A stretch of DNA of 64,000 nt from Streptomyces sp. NBC_00250 (GTDB lineage: Bacteria; Actinomycetota; Actinomycetes; Streptomycetales; Streptomycetaceae), in contig NZ_CP108089.1 in NCBI RefSeq assembly GCF_036192275.1, positions 1 to 64,000 on the forward strand, given 5' to 3'. The notes under the pieces were generated by a model. It had not been told where the DNA came from. It was given only the letters and a program-made list of their open reading frames with translations, and ran no database searches. The stretch's first letter is position 1, and every line of letters starts with the position of its first letter. Positions 9,151-17,239 of this stretch are shown here, piece by piece. A program made the translations under genes and the position numbers.

Positions 9151-9615
9151 CCCCGACGCTTCCTGGACCAACCACCCGCGCTCCGCCAGGCGTTTCGCCT
9201 TCGACCGCACCCCCTCGACCTTCGTCGGCAACGTTTCCAGCCCCAGCACCACCGCGATGTCCTTGGCCCGCACCGGCCCCTGCCCCCGCCCCGGCCGGTC
9301 TTGCAGCACGCCCAGGATCCGCTGGTAGTCCGGCGAGAGAAGGGTCGCAGGCAGCCCTTCCCGCCAGGGCGGCACCGTCGTCCCCGACACTGGCGCGGGC
9401 GCCGATTCCCCCTCGGCCTCCGTCACGGCGGTGGTCTCGGCAGCGGACACAGCCAGGGCCTCGGCGAGCTCCTCCCGCGCGATCACCCGCCGGTCCAGCT
9501 CGATCTCGGCGGCCTCCAGCGCCTGAGCCGCCCGGTCCGCCTCCTCCCGCAGATCCTCGACCCGCTCACGGGCAGCCGCTTCCCGCGCCTCCAGCAATCC
9601 CAGCATCGACGCCAC
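9094..9615 (-). CDS. Transposon-associated coiled-coil/HTH-like protein
   Basis: A protein of ~173 residues with an N-terminal coiled coil ([20 protein letters not shown]) rich in Ala, Glu and Arg. A C-terminal helix-turn-helix-like segment follows ([37 protein letters not shown]). I place the start at GTG 9615 behind a GGAGGGG site; ATG 9606 is the alternative. Proteins of this type often stand next to transposases in Streptomyces. Its 3' end overlaps the end of the degenerate transposase on the other strand, so the C-terminus may have been altered by the insertion. Confidence 0.5.
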   Translation of the reverse strand: MASMLGLLEAREAAARERVEDLREEADRAAQALEAAEIELDRRVIAREELAEALAVSAAETTAVTEAEGESAPAPVSGTTVPPWREGLPATLLSPDYQRILGVLQDRPGRGQGPVRAKDIAVVLGLETLPTKVEGVRSKAKRLAERGWLVQEASGMFSVGRRPVAGPVGGPSA

Positions 9616-9826
9616 CGCGCACCCCTCCCACCCACCCATTCACAGCCACGGTCGCCCCCACCCGGGCCTGCGGGGCCGGTCCGACAGCGCACACGCAACA
9701 ACCCGCTCCTGGACCAGCCGGCGAAACAGGCAGGCCCGCCCGCCTCCGCGGTCCGATGCCATACCTCAAAGAAGTCCGCCCGTACGCGTGTTGTGTTTCT
9801 GGATCAAGATGTAGTACTTCTTATAC

Positions 9827-10072
9827 ATGAGTGAGCAGGTGCACAACAGGCTGGCCGTTGTCAGGGCCGAGCGGAAGGTGTCTCGACAGGCACTGGCCGA
9901 GGCAGTGGGCGTCCACTACCAGACCATCGGCTACATCGAGCGCGGCCAGTACAACCCCAGCCTCGACCTGGCCCTGAAAATGGCCCGGTTCTTCGGTCTC
10001 CCTGTGGAAGCACTGTTCTCCCTGGAACCGTTCCAGCTGCTCACCGACGAGGTCTACGGGAGGAATCAGTGA
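9827..10072 (+). CDS. Small XRE-family HTH regulator
   Basis: An 81-residue protein made almost entirely of one XRE helix-turn-helix (VSRQALAEAVGVHYQTIGYIERGQ; NPSLDLALKMARFFGL). This is the usual length for the YozG-like subgroup encoded with a partner membrane protein. A TATACA-like hexamer lies just upstream of the ATG and no strong ribosome site is seen, so the mRNA may be nearly leaderless. The stop codon overlaps the start of the next gene (TGATG), so the pair is translationally coupled. Confidence 0.88.
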   Translation: MSEQVHNRLAVVRAERKVSRQALAEAVGVHYQTIGYIERGQYNPSLDLALKMARFFGLPVEALFSLEPFQLLTDEVYGRNQ

Positions 10073-10587
10073 TGACCACGACGCGCTACGACCGGCACAT
10101 GTACGCGCTGATGAACGATCGCCGCGCGGCTGCGGCCCACGCCACCACGACCCGGCGTCGGCTTGCCGTCACGGCCCATGTCGCCCTCACCGCCGTCGGG
10201 GTGGGCGCCTGGATCGGCACGGTCTTCGGGACCGGGTGGGGACCGGCCCTCGTGGTCGCGAGCGCCCTGCTGCCCTGGGTCCTGCTCACCGGCGTCCTGA
10301 ATGGCTCCACCCGCGGACTCCTCGAACTCCGGGGCCGGATGCTCGACGAGCGGCAGCTCGTGGAGCGCGACCGGGTGCGGGCCCTGGCCCACCGGATCAC
10401 GCTGTGGCTCCTCGTGGCCGCAGCGATCGGCGCCAGCACCTACAGCACCCTGGCGGATACGCCTCTGCGCGCGGCTGTGACACCGGTCCTCGTCGGCGTA
10501 CTCGCCGCGCACTGGATGATGCCGCTGTGGGTGGCGGCCCTGCGGGTCCAGGACGAGCCGGCCGACGACCCGGCCGACGCATCCTGA
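10072..10587 (+). CDS. Membrane protein partnered with the XRE regulator
   Basis: A 171-residue protein with about four hydrophobic helices (TAHVALTAVGVGAWIGTVFG; PALVVASALLPWVLLTGVL; ITLWLLVAAAIGAS; AVTPVLVGVLAAHWMM) and an acidic C-terminal tail. Start ATG 10072 overlaps the regulator's stop, and a GGGAGG site lies within the regulator's last codons; GTG 10069 is the alternative. The XRE-membrane protein pairing recurs in many bacteria, where the regulator controls its own operon; the function of the membrane partner is unknown. Confidence 0.8.
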   Translation: MTTTRYDRHMYALMNDRRAAAAHATTTRRRLAVTAHVALTAVGVGAWIGTVFGTGWGPALVVASALLPWVLLTGVLNGSTRGLLELRGRMLDERQLVERDRVRALAHRITLWLLVAAAIGASTYSTLADTPLRAAVTPVLVGVLAAHWMMPLWVAALRVQDEPADDPADAS

Positions 10588-10733
10588 GGCAGTAGGCCTT
10601 CCGGTGGGTTAGCCCCCAGCGCGTGCGAACCGCCCCAGGGCGGGGGATCCGAGGCCTCGGGGGTGGAACGCATGAACGAAGAGGGCCGCAGCGACCGGGA
10701 GTTACTTGAGGACGAGGCCGTACGACAGCGGAA

Positions 10734-10793
10734 GGCACGTTCCGCAAGGTGGACGGCACCTGGCTGCTCACCACGCGGACTCTCTTCCGCCTT
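10734..10793 (+). pseudogene. Fragment of a SnoaL-like protein
   Basis: Only about 20 residues (GTFRKVDGTWLLTTRTLF) remain of what looks like the last beta strands of a SnoaL/NTF2-like domain, where F-R-K-V-D-G-x-W is a common ending. No start, no stop in place. Short, so the call is tentative. Confidence 0.3.
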
Positions 10794-11016
10794 CGCCGGT
10801 CCCACGGAACGCCTCGACGGGCCCGGCCAGTCATGAGAACGGCTCCCAGCCGACCGGCCGTCAAGCGTCCTGCGCTACAGGGAACGAGACTCCACAGAAC
10901 TTGAGCCAGAGCCGAAACTCGTGAGCAGAGCCAAAGCCCCATAGGGTCCTTTCGGTTGGCGGTTGGCGGTTGGCGGGGGTCAGGCGTCCCGGAGACGTTC
11001 GAAGCGCGAGATGCGC

Positions 11017-11213
11017 TCAGGGTCGCATCGCACGCTCAGCGTCGTGGGGTCCGAGGAAGAACTGGTCGGTGATGTCGTCGAGTCCGCTCGCGTGGTAGGC
11101 CATCGGGCGGACGACGGGCTCGCCGGTCGTCGCCGCCTCCTCCTCCACGAGGCTGAGAATGAGCGGGAGCAGGGAGGCGCGCACGGCCCTCGCCGGGAAG
11201 TTCCATCAGTCCC
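11017..11213 (-). pseudogene. C-terminal fragment resembling glycoside hydrolase family 31
   Basis: The minus-strand frame reads ASLLPLILSLVEEEAATTG, then EPVVRPMAYHA and TDQFFLGP. In GH31 glycosidases the same order (LLPYIYSL...GEP.MRPL...DDQFLLGP) closes the catalytic barrel. After FLGP the frame is lost and stops at 11017. No upstream catalytic region is present, so it is a relic. Confidence 0.45.
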
Positions 11214-11553
11214 GGCAAGGACACCCGTGGGCGGCCTGGGCCCGGTCTCGGTGTGGCACCACGACTCGTACTCCTGCCGTACGTAGGCCCGGCCGGTGTC
11301 GGGGCGCCGGCCGGGCCAGCGGCTTCGTACTCAGCCAGGCAGGTGCGATCGCCGTCCACCTGACAGGCGAAGACCGCCGGATTGCACTCAACGTCGGGCT
11401 CGCCACCACCGCGGCTGTGACCCTCTGGCTGGCCGCCAAACTGTGATGGAGCGCAGCCCTCGACCGGTGGATGCAACTACAGGGACAGCCGCCACACGGC
11501 TGCTGGCATTTCTCGGGTTCGGGCGCAACTTGAGAATCCTGGCAGGCATGCGA

Positions 11554-11584
11554 AAGGGCCGATCTCACAGGGAGATCGGCCCTT
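11554..11584 (-). terminator. Hairpin terminator after parB
   Basis: A perfect 13-bp stem (11554-11566 pairing with 11572-11584) around a 5-base loop lies 14 bp beyond the parB stop. The outer AA/TT pairs give a short U-run on either strand. Confidence 0.75.
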
Positions 11585-11597
11585 CTCGGCGGTTCTG

Positions 11598-12857
11598 CTA
11601 CGGCCGGTCGAGGACGTTCGAGATGTTCCGGATGATCAGGGCAAGGTCGTGTCGGTCCTTCGGCAGGAGGCCGCGGCCCAGGTCCTGGGCTACTTCTTCG
11701 ACGCCTGCGGCGAGCTGGAAGTAGCGCTGGAGCATGGCGCTTCGCTGGTCAGCGTCCAGGTTCTCTCGCGCGAAGTCCATAAGCGCCTGGCCATCGTTCT
11801 TCAGCGCGGGCAGTGCTTCGTCAGGAGCGCCTGCCGGCCTCGGCTCGGGGACGGTCACAGCGCTGGTGTTCATAACCGGGTTATGGGGGCTGGCGGGCGA
11901 CGGCGGCTGCCCTGCGTCCGGGGACTCGGACGACGTCTTCATAACCGGGTTATGGGCGCTGGCGGGCGACGGCGGCTGCCCTGCGCCCGGGGACTCGGAC
12001 GACGTCTTCATAACCGGGTTATGAGGGCGGCTGCCCTGAGCGGCGACGGCGGCGGTGGCTGGAGGTGTCTCCGTGGTTGCCCGAGCAGCCGTGTCGGTGG
12101 ACGTGCTGGCCGTTGGAGTCTTCCTGACCTGCTTCTGTGCTTCCTTCGCCGCCTCTTCCTGCGCTTTGATCTCCGCGAGGCGGGACTCCTGGTCTTCCGG
12201 CTTCTTGTTCCCGACCCGACGCAGGTGCTTGGCCTGTTCCGTTCCGTCCTTCAGTCGCTGCTGAAGTTCGGGCGTGAGGTTGAGCAGTGCCAGGCGCTGG
12301 GAAACCCAGGCCTGTGTTCGGTGAAGCCTTTCGGCGAGCTTGTCCTGTGTGCCGTGCAGCTTGAGGAGTTTCTGGAGGGCCTTGGCCTCGTCGAGAGGGT
12401 CGAGGTCTTTGCGGTGGATGTTGGCGACGAGTGCGGATTCGAGGACGCCGTTGGGGTCGGCCCCGAGGTCGTCGTCGAGCATCACCTTGAGGGTGCTGAG
12501 GCCGGCTTCACGGGACGCTGCGAGGCGGGAGTTGCCGTCGATGACTACGTACTGGGTGTCGCTCTCGAGATCTGTCTCGCGGCCGGGGTTGGCCTGTAGG
12601 TAGGCGAAGCGGGTCATGATGCTGATGGCCGTCTTCTGCCCATGGTCCCGGAGGCTGTTGGACAGGTCGGTCAGGTCGCCGAGCTCGCTCCGGGGGTTGT
12701 CCGGGTTGAGGCTGATGGCGCTGAGGGGCAGCTCGGTCGGTGCGGCGACGCCTTCGGTGGGCGCGCTTGTCGCCTGGTCGATGGCGGCACGGCGGGCGCT
12801 GACGTTTTGGGCGCGCTGGAAGGAGCTACTGGCTCCGAGGAGGGCGGCCTTGCTCAT
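11598..12857 (-). CDS. parB: ParB-like partition protein with embedded parS-like repeats
   Basis: The 419-residue protein overlaps parA by ATGA. It has a ParB N-terminal domain (ISLNPDNPRSELGDLTDLSN; VVIDGNSRLAASREAGL, the GxxR nucleotide-binding box). An HTH follows (TQDKLAERLHRTQAWVSQRLALL), then a charged linker (EIKAQEEAAKEAQKQV) and a dimerising C-terminus (DFARENLDADQRSAMLQRYF). Between linker and C-terminus lies a low-complexity stretch in which HNPVM recurs three times at 23-residue spacing; each is encoded by the 15-bp palindrome CATAACCCGGTTATG. ParB loads on parS and works with ParA in plasmid segregation. The palindromes may therefore be its own centromere sites, carried inside its gene. 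Confidence 0.9.
   Translation of the reverse strand: MSKAALLGASSSFQRAQNVSARRAAIDQATSAPTEGVAAPTELPLSAISLNPDNPRSELGDLTDLSNSLRDHGQKTAISIMTRFAYLQANPGRETDLESDTQYVVIDGNSRLAASREAGLSTLKVMLDDDLGADPNGVLESALVANIHRKDLDPLDEAKALQKLLKLHGTQDKLAERLHRTQAWVSQRLALLNLTPELQQRLKDGTEQAKHLRRVGNKKPEDQESRLAEIKAQEEAAKEAQKQVRKTPTASTSTDTAARATTETPPATAAVAAQGSRPHNPVMKTSSESPGAGQPPSPASAHNPVMKTSSESPDAGQPPSPASPHNPVMNTSAVTVPEPRPAGAPDEALPALKNDGQALMDFARENLDADQRSAMLQRYFQLAAGVEEVAQDLGRGLLPKDRHDLALIIRNISNVLDRP
11871..12023. repeat. Three 15-bp palindromes on a 69-bp period (candidate parS)
   Basis: CATAACCGGGTTATG occurs at 11871-11885, 11940-11954 and 12009-12023, exactly 69 bp apart, with the surrounding 69-bp unit also repeated. 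All lie inside parB coding sequence. A fourth copy lies at 14165-14179 upstream of parA. The 15-base sequence is a perfect inverted repeat around one G/C base. Confidence 0.8.
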
Positions 12858-14086
12858 GAGATCTCCCTGGCGAGTGCGCGCATGCCGACTGCCTGGTCGC
12901 AGCGCGGCGCATAGGAGAGGAGAGGCTGCTTCACTCGTACGGCCTCCTTCTGTTCCTTGAGGTCGCCGATGACGCCGACAACCCGGGGATCCTTTATGTC
13001 GATCCATCCCTGCAGTGAGGACGTGGCGATGAAGCCGCGGCGGGCGTCGTACAGGTTGACGACGATGCCGAGGTAGTCCAGCTCGAGGGCCATGTCGGCG
13101 CGCAGGTCGTCCAGCTGGGAGGTGAGGAGGCCGTAGGCGTCGGCCGAGCTGTCCTCGGCTTGGACGATGACGAGGATGCCGGAGTTCCCCGGTTCTTCTC
13201 CGTCGCGTCGGCGTCCGTAGTGGGCGGCGGCGTCCATGCTGAGACCGAGGCTCGGCGGGCAGTCCACCACGATCACGTCGTAGTCGCCCTCGACGACGGC
13301 AAGGGCTCGCTCCAGGGCGGCTTCGCGGGCGCGGACTCCGGACAGCTTCACGTCGAGCAGGAAGGCGTCCGTGCATGCGGGGAGGAGGTGGAGGCGATCC
13401 CCGAACCGCTCGTCTTCGACCTGGACGATGAGGTCCTTCAACTGCCCCTTTGCCTCGCCGGACATGTGCTTGGTGAGGCTGTCGCCTTCGATGGGCAGTG
13501 GCGTGTGACCGAGCTGATTGGTCAAGTGGCCTTGGGGGTCGAAGTCGACGAGGAGAACGCGCAGCGCGAGGCCGGGAAGCTCCTCGTAGTCGAGTACGTC
13601 GACGGTCTCCTCGAGGAGCGCGGCGAAGTGCTTCGAGATTCGGACTCGGTGGAGTTGGTCGGAGTCTTCCGCCATCGCCTCCCCCAGGCCGGCGGCAATG
13701 GCGGTCTTGCCGACACCGCCCTTCTGGTTGCAGGTGATGATGCGTCGGACGAACCTTGGCCTGAGGACGGCGGGCGCCGGGTTCTTCTCGAGCCAGAGGG
13801 CCACCGACTGCGAGAGGCCTTGAACGATGGACACGCCCCGGGCGCCGCAGTCGGTGCGGAAGCTGTCCCACTGGCCTTCGGGAAGGAAGGTGGAGAAGGA
13901 CTTGGCGCCTGCTGTGTCGATCGGGGGCAGGTTGGATCCCAGCCCGCGCCAGGCGGTGATGCCGGCTTCGACGGCGTGTTGGATGCCGATGCCGTGCTGA
14001 GCGCTTCGAACCTTCAGGTCGCGTTGCAGCTCGGCCGGGAGCTTTGAGACGACCTTCTCGCGGTCGCCGGGTGCGGGCTGAGTCAT
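12854..14086 (-). CDS. parA: ParA-type ATPase with N-terminal extension
   Basis: A 410-residue protein. Residues ~1-110 form an extra N-terminal DNA-binding-like region (SKLPAELQRDLKVRSAQHGI, ribbon-helix-helix flavour). The deviant Walker A (CNQKGGVGKTAIAAGL) follows, then the A' motif (VLLVDFDPQGHLTNQLG) and Walker B (DVIVVDCPPSLGLSMDA). Start ATG 14086 has AAGGTG ahead; an upstream in-frame ATG at 14167 lies in the palindrome-bearing promoter and is less likely. ParA ATPases move or position ParB-bound DNA. The long N-terminus is typical of plasmid ParAs that also repress their own operon. Overlaps parB by ATGA. Confidence 0.92.
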   Translation of the reverse strand: MTQPAPGDREKVVSKLPAELQRDLKVRSAQHGIGIQHAVEAGITAWRGLGSNLPPIDTAGAKSFSTFLPEGQWDSFRTDCGARGVSIVQGLSQSVALWLEKNPAPAVLRPRFVRRIITCNQKGGVGKTAIAAGLGEAMAEDSDQLHRVRISKHFAALLEETVDVLDYEELPGLALRVLLVDFDPQGHLTNQLGHTPLPIEGDSLTKHMSGEAKGQLKDLIVQVEDERFGDRLHLLPACTDAFLLDVKLSGVRAREAALERALAVVEGDYDVIVVDCPPSLGLSMDAAAHYGRRRDGEEPGNSGILVIVQAEDSSADAYGLLTSQLDDLRADMALELDYLGIVVNLYDARRGFIATSSLQGWIDIKDPRVVGVIGDLKEQKEAVRVKQPLLSYAPRCDQAVGMRALAREIS

Positions 14087-14163
14087 GTGCGACACCTTAC
14101 TAACATTCAAGATCAGTTCAAGCGTCGACACGGTAGGTTCACAGATCGACGCCGTCGCGCGCC

Positions 14164-14814
14164 TCATAACCCGGTTATGAAACAGCCGCCGTGACGGTGC
14201 AGCACGCCACAGGTCATGTGCTTGCAGATGCGGGCGGCGCGCCGGCGCATCCCGGCGGCCAGGTACACGGCCGCCCAGTCGAGCAGCGCCTGGAGCTTGC
14301 TGGGCACGGGGGGCGGGCTGGAGGGGACGGTGCCGGCGCGAGACGCAGTGGCTGTGCGGGGCCGGCGGCGTCGTAGCAGTGGATGGTGGCGTAGGTGTGG
14401 ACGGCGCGGGGGATGCGGGGAATCACGTCGTCGGGGTTGTCGCCGGGGTATAGGCACCAGCTGGCCCGGCTGTGGAGGGTAGGGGCCGTATCGGTCGAGG
14501 ACCATGTCGGCGAGGTGCCGGTCGGGCGCGGGGAGCAGGAGCTCCAGGGCGTCGACGGACAGCCGCGGGCCGCCCTCGTTGTCCTGGCCGGGCAGGACGA
14601 GGTGGCCGCCGATGCGCAGCAGGTCTCCGGGCCGCATCAGGGTGAGCAGCTCGTGGGCGATGCGTGGGTCGGCGGTGTGGCAGTCCCAGACGGTGTCGTC
14701 GATGGCGTCGTCGGTGGGGGAGGAGATCAGCCGGAAGCGGGCGGTGAGGCCGTCGTCGCCGGGGGCGGGCAGGGAGTCGAGGTAGCCGTCGAGGGCGAGG
14801 GGTATCGCGGTCAC
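14164..14814 (-). pseudogene. Plasmid-type hypothetical gene with two compensating frame changes
   Basis: From GTG 14814 the frame reads naturally (IPLALDGYLDSLPAPGDDG; VWDCHTADPRIAHELLTLMR; GDLLRIGGHLVLPGQDN) to about 14460. It then turns Arg/Pro-rich, while the neighbouring frame reads well (DDVIPRIPRAVHTYATIHCY). Near 14320 the first frame becomes natural again (LQALLDWAAVYLAAGMRR) and ends at 14164 inside the parS-like palindrome. An indel and a compensating one, or two sequencing errors, would explain this. One base separates it from the upstream Lsr2-like gene. No family recognised. Confidence 0.5.
14165..14179. promoter_or_regulatory. Fourth CATAACCCGGTTATG palindrome upstream of parA
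   Basis: The same palindrome as in parB sits 79 bp upstream of the parA start and contains the stop codon of the preceding gene (14164). It is placed to act as operator for the par operon and/or as a centromere site. Confidence 0.7.
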
Positions 14815-14815
14815 G

Positions 14816-15241
14816 TCAGCCCGCCTTCCGGACGGTGGCGACCGCCTGGGCGGTGTCGTACGCGTCCAGGACCGCCTTGGTCGGCAGTCCCCGGTCGGCG
14901 ACCTGGTGCCCGTGCTCGCGCGCCCAGGTCCGGATCGCGGTGAGCTCGTCCCGGCTGTAGGCGCTGCTGGTGCCGGTGCGGATCGGGCTGGGCGGGGCGG
15001 CGGCCGCCGGACTGCGGGTGCCGGTCTTCCCGACACGCAGCTCCTGCTCCGCCTTCTCCAGTGCCTCGCGGGCCTCGGCCACCCGGGCCTCCGCCTCGCG
15101 CTGCGGGTCCTCGCCGAACACCTCGGCCCGAGCGCCCTCACCCGCCTCGGCGACTGACTGCGGCAGAGCCTGAACCCGAGGCGCCCCCGACACACCTGGC
15201 AGGGGCGGGTCATGATCGAAGTAAGCTGGTCCGTTGATCAC
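14816..15241 (-). CDS. Lsr2-like protein (C-terminal DNA-binding domain)
   Basis: The last ~40 residues (RDELTAIRTWAREHGHQVADRG, then PTKAVLDAYDTA) match the Lsr2 C-terminal DNA-binding domain, whose consensus is I-R-x-W-A-x-x-x-G-x-x-V-x-x-R-G...V-x-x-A-Y. They are preceded by a coiled-coil segment (REAEARVAEAREALEKAEQE). The usual beta-rich dimerisation domain is missing. The start is uncertain (GTG 15241 or a later codon). Lsr2 proteins bind AT-rich, often acquired, DNA and silence it. It precedes the par-linked gene and may help package the plasmid. Confidence 0.65.
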   Translation of the reverse strand: MINGPAYFDHDPPLPGVSGAPRVQALPQSVAEAGEGARAEVFGEDPQREAEARVAEAREALEKAEQELRVGKTGTRSPAAAAPPSPIRTGTSSAYSRDELTAIRTWAREHGHQVADRGLPTKAVLDAYDTAQAVATVRKAG

Positions 15242-15266
15242 TCAAGAGGAAAGACGGGCAAGGAAC

Positions 15267-16640
15267 TTGAATCGCATACGAACGACGGTGGCGCTCGGTC
15301 TGGTGCTGTCCGCGGGTCTCGTGACCGGATGCTCCGGAAGCGCGGAGCCCGATGCCAAGCCCAGCGGCGGAGAGACGGGGACGGTCACGGAGTCCGCGTC
15401 CGCGTCCGCGGCGCCGAAGACCCCGGTCTTCCAGGGCAAGCCGGTGCCCGGCCTTGCCGCGAAGCCGGCCTGGAGCCTGACGCGCGACGAGGCGGGGAAC
15501 TGCGCGGGCAACGCGTCCGTGAAGGACTCGTCGCAGAACGACATCTGCACGGTCGGGGACGCCCTCGTCCTCACCACCTACAGCAACGGGCAGGCGGGCA
15601 CGAACACCTTCACCGTCCGGCTCCTCGATGCCGAGACCGGCAAGCTGCGCAAGAAGTTCGACCTCGCCATCGCCGCCGATGACAGCGGGTCCACGTCCTC
15701 CTCGGCGGTGGCCCTCGCGCAGGTGGGCGAGTGGCGGGACGGTTCGCCGGCCCTCCTGATCCGCAACCGCGTCGACACCCCGGCGAGCGGCCTGAAGAAG
15801 GCCTCGACCCAGACCGTGCTGACCATGTACGCGCCGTCCGGCGAGAAGCTCGGGAGCTCCTCCTTCGACGAGGACACCCACATGTCCACGCCCGTCCGGA
15901 ACGGCTACCTCGTGGATGCCAGCTCCATCGGCGGCGGCGCCACGTTCATCCCGATCGGTGGCGGGGAGACCGTGACCAGCGATGTCTCGGCCTTCGACCT
16001 CAAGGGGACGGTCGGCTCCGGTCTCGGCTACTACTCGCAGCCGGACATCTCCTACCAGCCCTCCGCCGACTGGCTGACCGCCAAGGACGTCCGCACGGGC
16101 AACAAGGCGTGGAACAGCAAGGACCTCACGCCGCCGGCCGCCATCGCCAAGCTGGTCACCTCGGACAAGGCGACCAGTGCGCGGCTGATGCCTTTCCGGG
16201 GCGACAAGGCCCTCCTCGAATGGTCCTCGTACGGCAACTCCGAAGCGGTCATGACGCTGATCGACGTCAAGAGCGGCCGCCGGCTCGCCGAGGGGCCGGC
16301 CATCGACACCAACGGCACCACCGACGACGACGGCCTCGCCATCTCCCCGGACGGCAAGACCGCCGTGGTGCAGTACGGCAAGGGTGCGGTCGCCTGGAAC
16401 ACGGAGACCGGCAAGGAGCTGTGGCGCCAGGCGGAGGACGAGGTGACCATCGGGCCGGGCGACCTCCCGGGCAACGGCGTCCTCTACGCGTACCTGGACG
16501 GCGTCGGAGCCGCGCTCGACGCCGACGACAAGAAGCTGCTGGCCTCCGAGATCGCGGAGATGCCGCAGTTCACGACGAACGGGTACGCCGCCATCCACAC
16601 CTCCGAGGGCCTCTTCGTCTTCGCCACCCAGCCCGTCTGA
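15267..16640 (+). CDS. Secreted lipoprotein with PQQ-like beta-propeller
   Basis: Starting with TTG at 15267 behind AAGGAA, the protein has a lipobox signal peptide (LGLVLSAGLVTGC), then a Ser/Ala-rich linker and about 400 residues of repeated beta strands. These include propeller-like units with W at the turn (GNKAWNSKDL; GAVAWNTETGKELW). Such WD40/PQQ-like lipoproteins are outer-face scaffolds; the ligand is unknown. The TTG start is chosen over the in-frame TTG at 15234 because the signal peptide then has a normal length. It diverges from the Lsr2-like gene. Confidence 0.75.
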   Translation: MNRIRTTVALGLVLSAGLVTGCSGSAEPDAKPSGGETGTVTESASASAAPKTPVFQGKPVPGLAAKPAWSLTRDEAGNCAGNASVKDSSQNDICTVGDALVLTTYSNGQAGTNTFTVRLLDAETGKLRKKFDLAIAADDSGSTSSSAVALAQVGEWRDGSPALLIRNRVDTPASGLKKASTQTVLTMYAPSGEKLGSSSFDEDTHMSTPVRNGYLVDASSIGGGATFIPIGGGETVTSDVSAFDLKGTVGSGLGYYSQPDISYQPSADWLTAKDVRTGNKAWNSKDLTPPAAIAKLVTSDKATSARLMPFRGDKALLEWSSYGNSEAVMTLIDVKSGRRLAEGPAIDTNGTTDDDGLAISPDGKTAVVQYGKGAVAWNTETGKELWRQAEDEVTIGPGDLPGNGVLYAYLDGVGAALDADDKKLLASEIAEMPQFTTNGYAAIHTSEGLFVFATQPV

Positions 16641-17239
16641 CGGACGCCCCGCCCCCGGTTCAGGGGGCCTCAGGCCCGGACGCCGCCTCGCGGCGCATCA
16701 CGCACGTGTTCCCGATGTCGGGATCGCCGACGAAGAAGAACAGCACCAACTCGTCGCGCTGATCCCGGTCCACGTGGAAGCGCCAAAAGTCGGACTTCGA
16801 GACCGCCGCCGTGACGGACAAGCTCAAGGAACTGGGCGGGACGACGCGCTCCGCCAGGAACAGCAGCGTCTGAAGGACCACAGGTGGAATGTGACCTTCA
16901 CCGACGCGGCGACCAGCGAGGCGGTCATGTCATCGGGGATCGACAAGGTCGCCATGGCGAAGTCAGTCCCACATCCCCTTCGCCCGCTGGAATCCGAAAG
17001 TTCATCCTCCCTCTGGGGGACGAAATTCACCGGGGAAACGGTGCTTCGTGTCACCTGCCGAGGTCTGCGGCGCGGTGCCGGCCCGGCGTCTGCGATCGGG
17101 GGGCAGGATCAGGGACGCTCCGTCCTGTCGGATGCAGCTTCCTGACAGCGCCCGCGTGTAGGTCATGTCCGGACGCGGAGCTCCGAGACAGTCCCCGTAC
17201 CTGGGGAATCACCTCGGGGCTCGGCGTAGTTCTCCCGGC
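16641..17239. other. No supported gene
   Basis: About 600 bp. A plus-strand piece near 16790-16870 reads DFETAAVTDKLKELGGTT and minus-strand pieces near 16690-16780 read plausibly for ~25 residues, but nothing has a start, ribosome site and stop in keeping. It may be decayed coding sequence. The PhzF promoter must lie at its right end. Confidence 0.4.

Larger units (their letters stand above)
10588..11553. other. Gene-fragment graveyard, no intact gene
   Basis: About 1 kb with no intact frame. I can see a SnoaL-like fragment (near 10734-10793, plus strand), a GH31-like fragment (11017-11213, minus strand, listed separately) and a short plus-strand tail near 11300-11446 (VHLTGEDRRIALNVGLATT) resembling the end of a small membrane protein. 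The mixture suggests repeated insertions and deletions. Confidence 0.5.

Noticed and set aside
12858..13871. N-terminal extension of the parB frame
   Set aside because: Shadow of parA; ATG 12857 overlaps the parA stop in the normal way.
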